From Oscillospiraceae bacterium (lineage in GTDB: Bacteria; Bacillota; Clostridia; Oscillospirales; Oscillospiraceae): 8,248 bases of DNA. The translations under genes and the position numbers were made by a program. Where the stretch lies: positions 1 to 8,248 of the forward strand of contig JAEDNR010000082.1 of assembly GCA_016302405.1 (NCBI GenBank), given 5' to 3'. The notes under the pieces are model-generated. The model saw only the letters and a program-made list of their open reading frames with translations, did no database searches and was not told where the DNA came from. Each line of letters opens with the position of its first letter. The stretch's first letter is position 1. This document shows positions 8,207 through 8,248 of this stretch, piece by piece.

Positions 8207-8248
8207 CTAAGGAAAGGTTTCGTCAAATAGCACAAAGAAAAAGAAAGC

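Overview
The window reads as a chromosomal housekeeping segment from a GC-rich Gram-positive anaerobe, most likely class Clostridia and possibly an Oscillospiraceae-type gut bacterium. This is inferred from strong GGAGG-type ribosome binding sites, the flavour of RlmH, UvrA, UvrB and RadC, a GC-rich third-position bias, and GC-rich intergenic repeats. No marker gene fixes the taxon.

Layout, left to right. Positions 1-381 hold one copy of a structured, MITE-like intergenic repeat, then a short segment bounded by 14-bp direct repeats, then a candidate -10 box. Next come rlmH (382-864, + strand; 23S rRNA pseudouridine methyltransferase) and uvrA (1013-3844, +; excision-repair damage sensor) with its own extended -10 promoter. 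Positions 3845-4187 hold a second copy of the repeat in the same orientation, followed by an intrinsic terminator serving the opposite strand. A soluble PAS/histidine-kinase-like gene lies on the - strand (4188-5246). A divergent promoter region (5247-5517) separates it from radC (5518-6207, +) and uvrB (6218-8188, +), which form a tight pair. The last 60 bases are non-coding and may hold the edge of another mobile element.

UvrA and UvrB work together: UvrA2 finds helix distortions and loads UvrB, which then recruits UvrC (not in this window). Here the two genes lie about 2.4 kb apart in separate transcription units, whereas many Firmicutes have uvrB-uvrA operons. radC, a JAMM-fold protein of uncertain function, sits directly upstream of uvrB.

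Two things deserve a second look. (1) The two intergenic repeats flank rlmH-uvrA as direct repeats. They differ by paired substitutions that preserve hairpin stems, which suggests a folded DNA or RNA element. (2) The kinase-like protein keeps its ATP-binding boxes, but the phospho-acceptor histidine of its H-box is replaced by arginine, and no response regulator is adjacent. I see no CRISPR array, tRNA, rRNA, phage gene or recognisable defence system.
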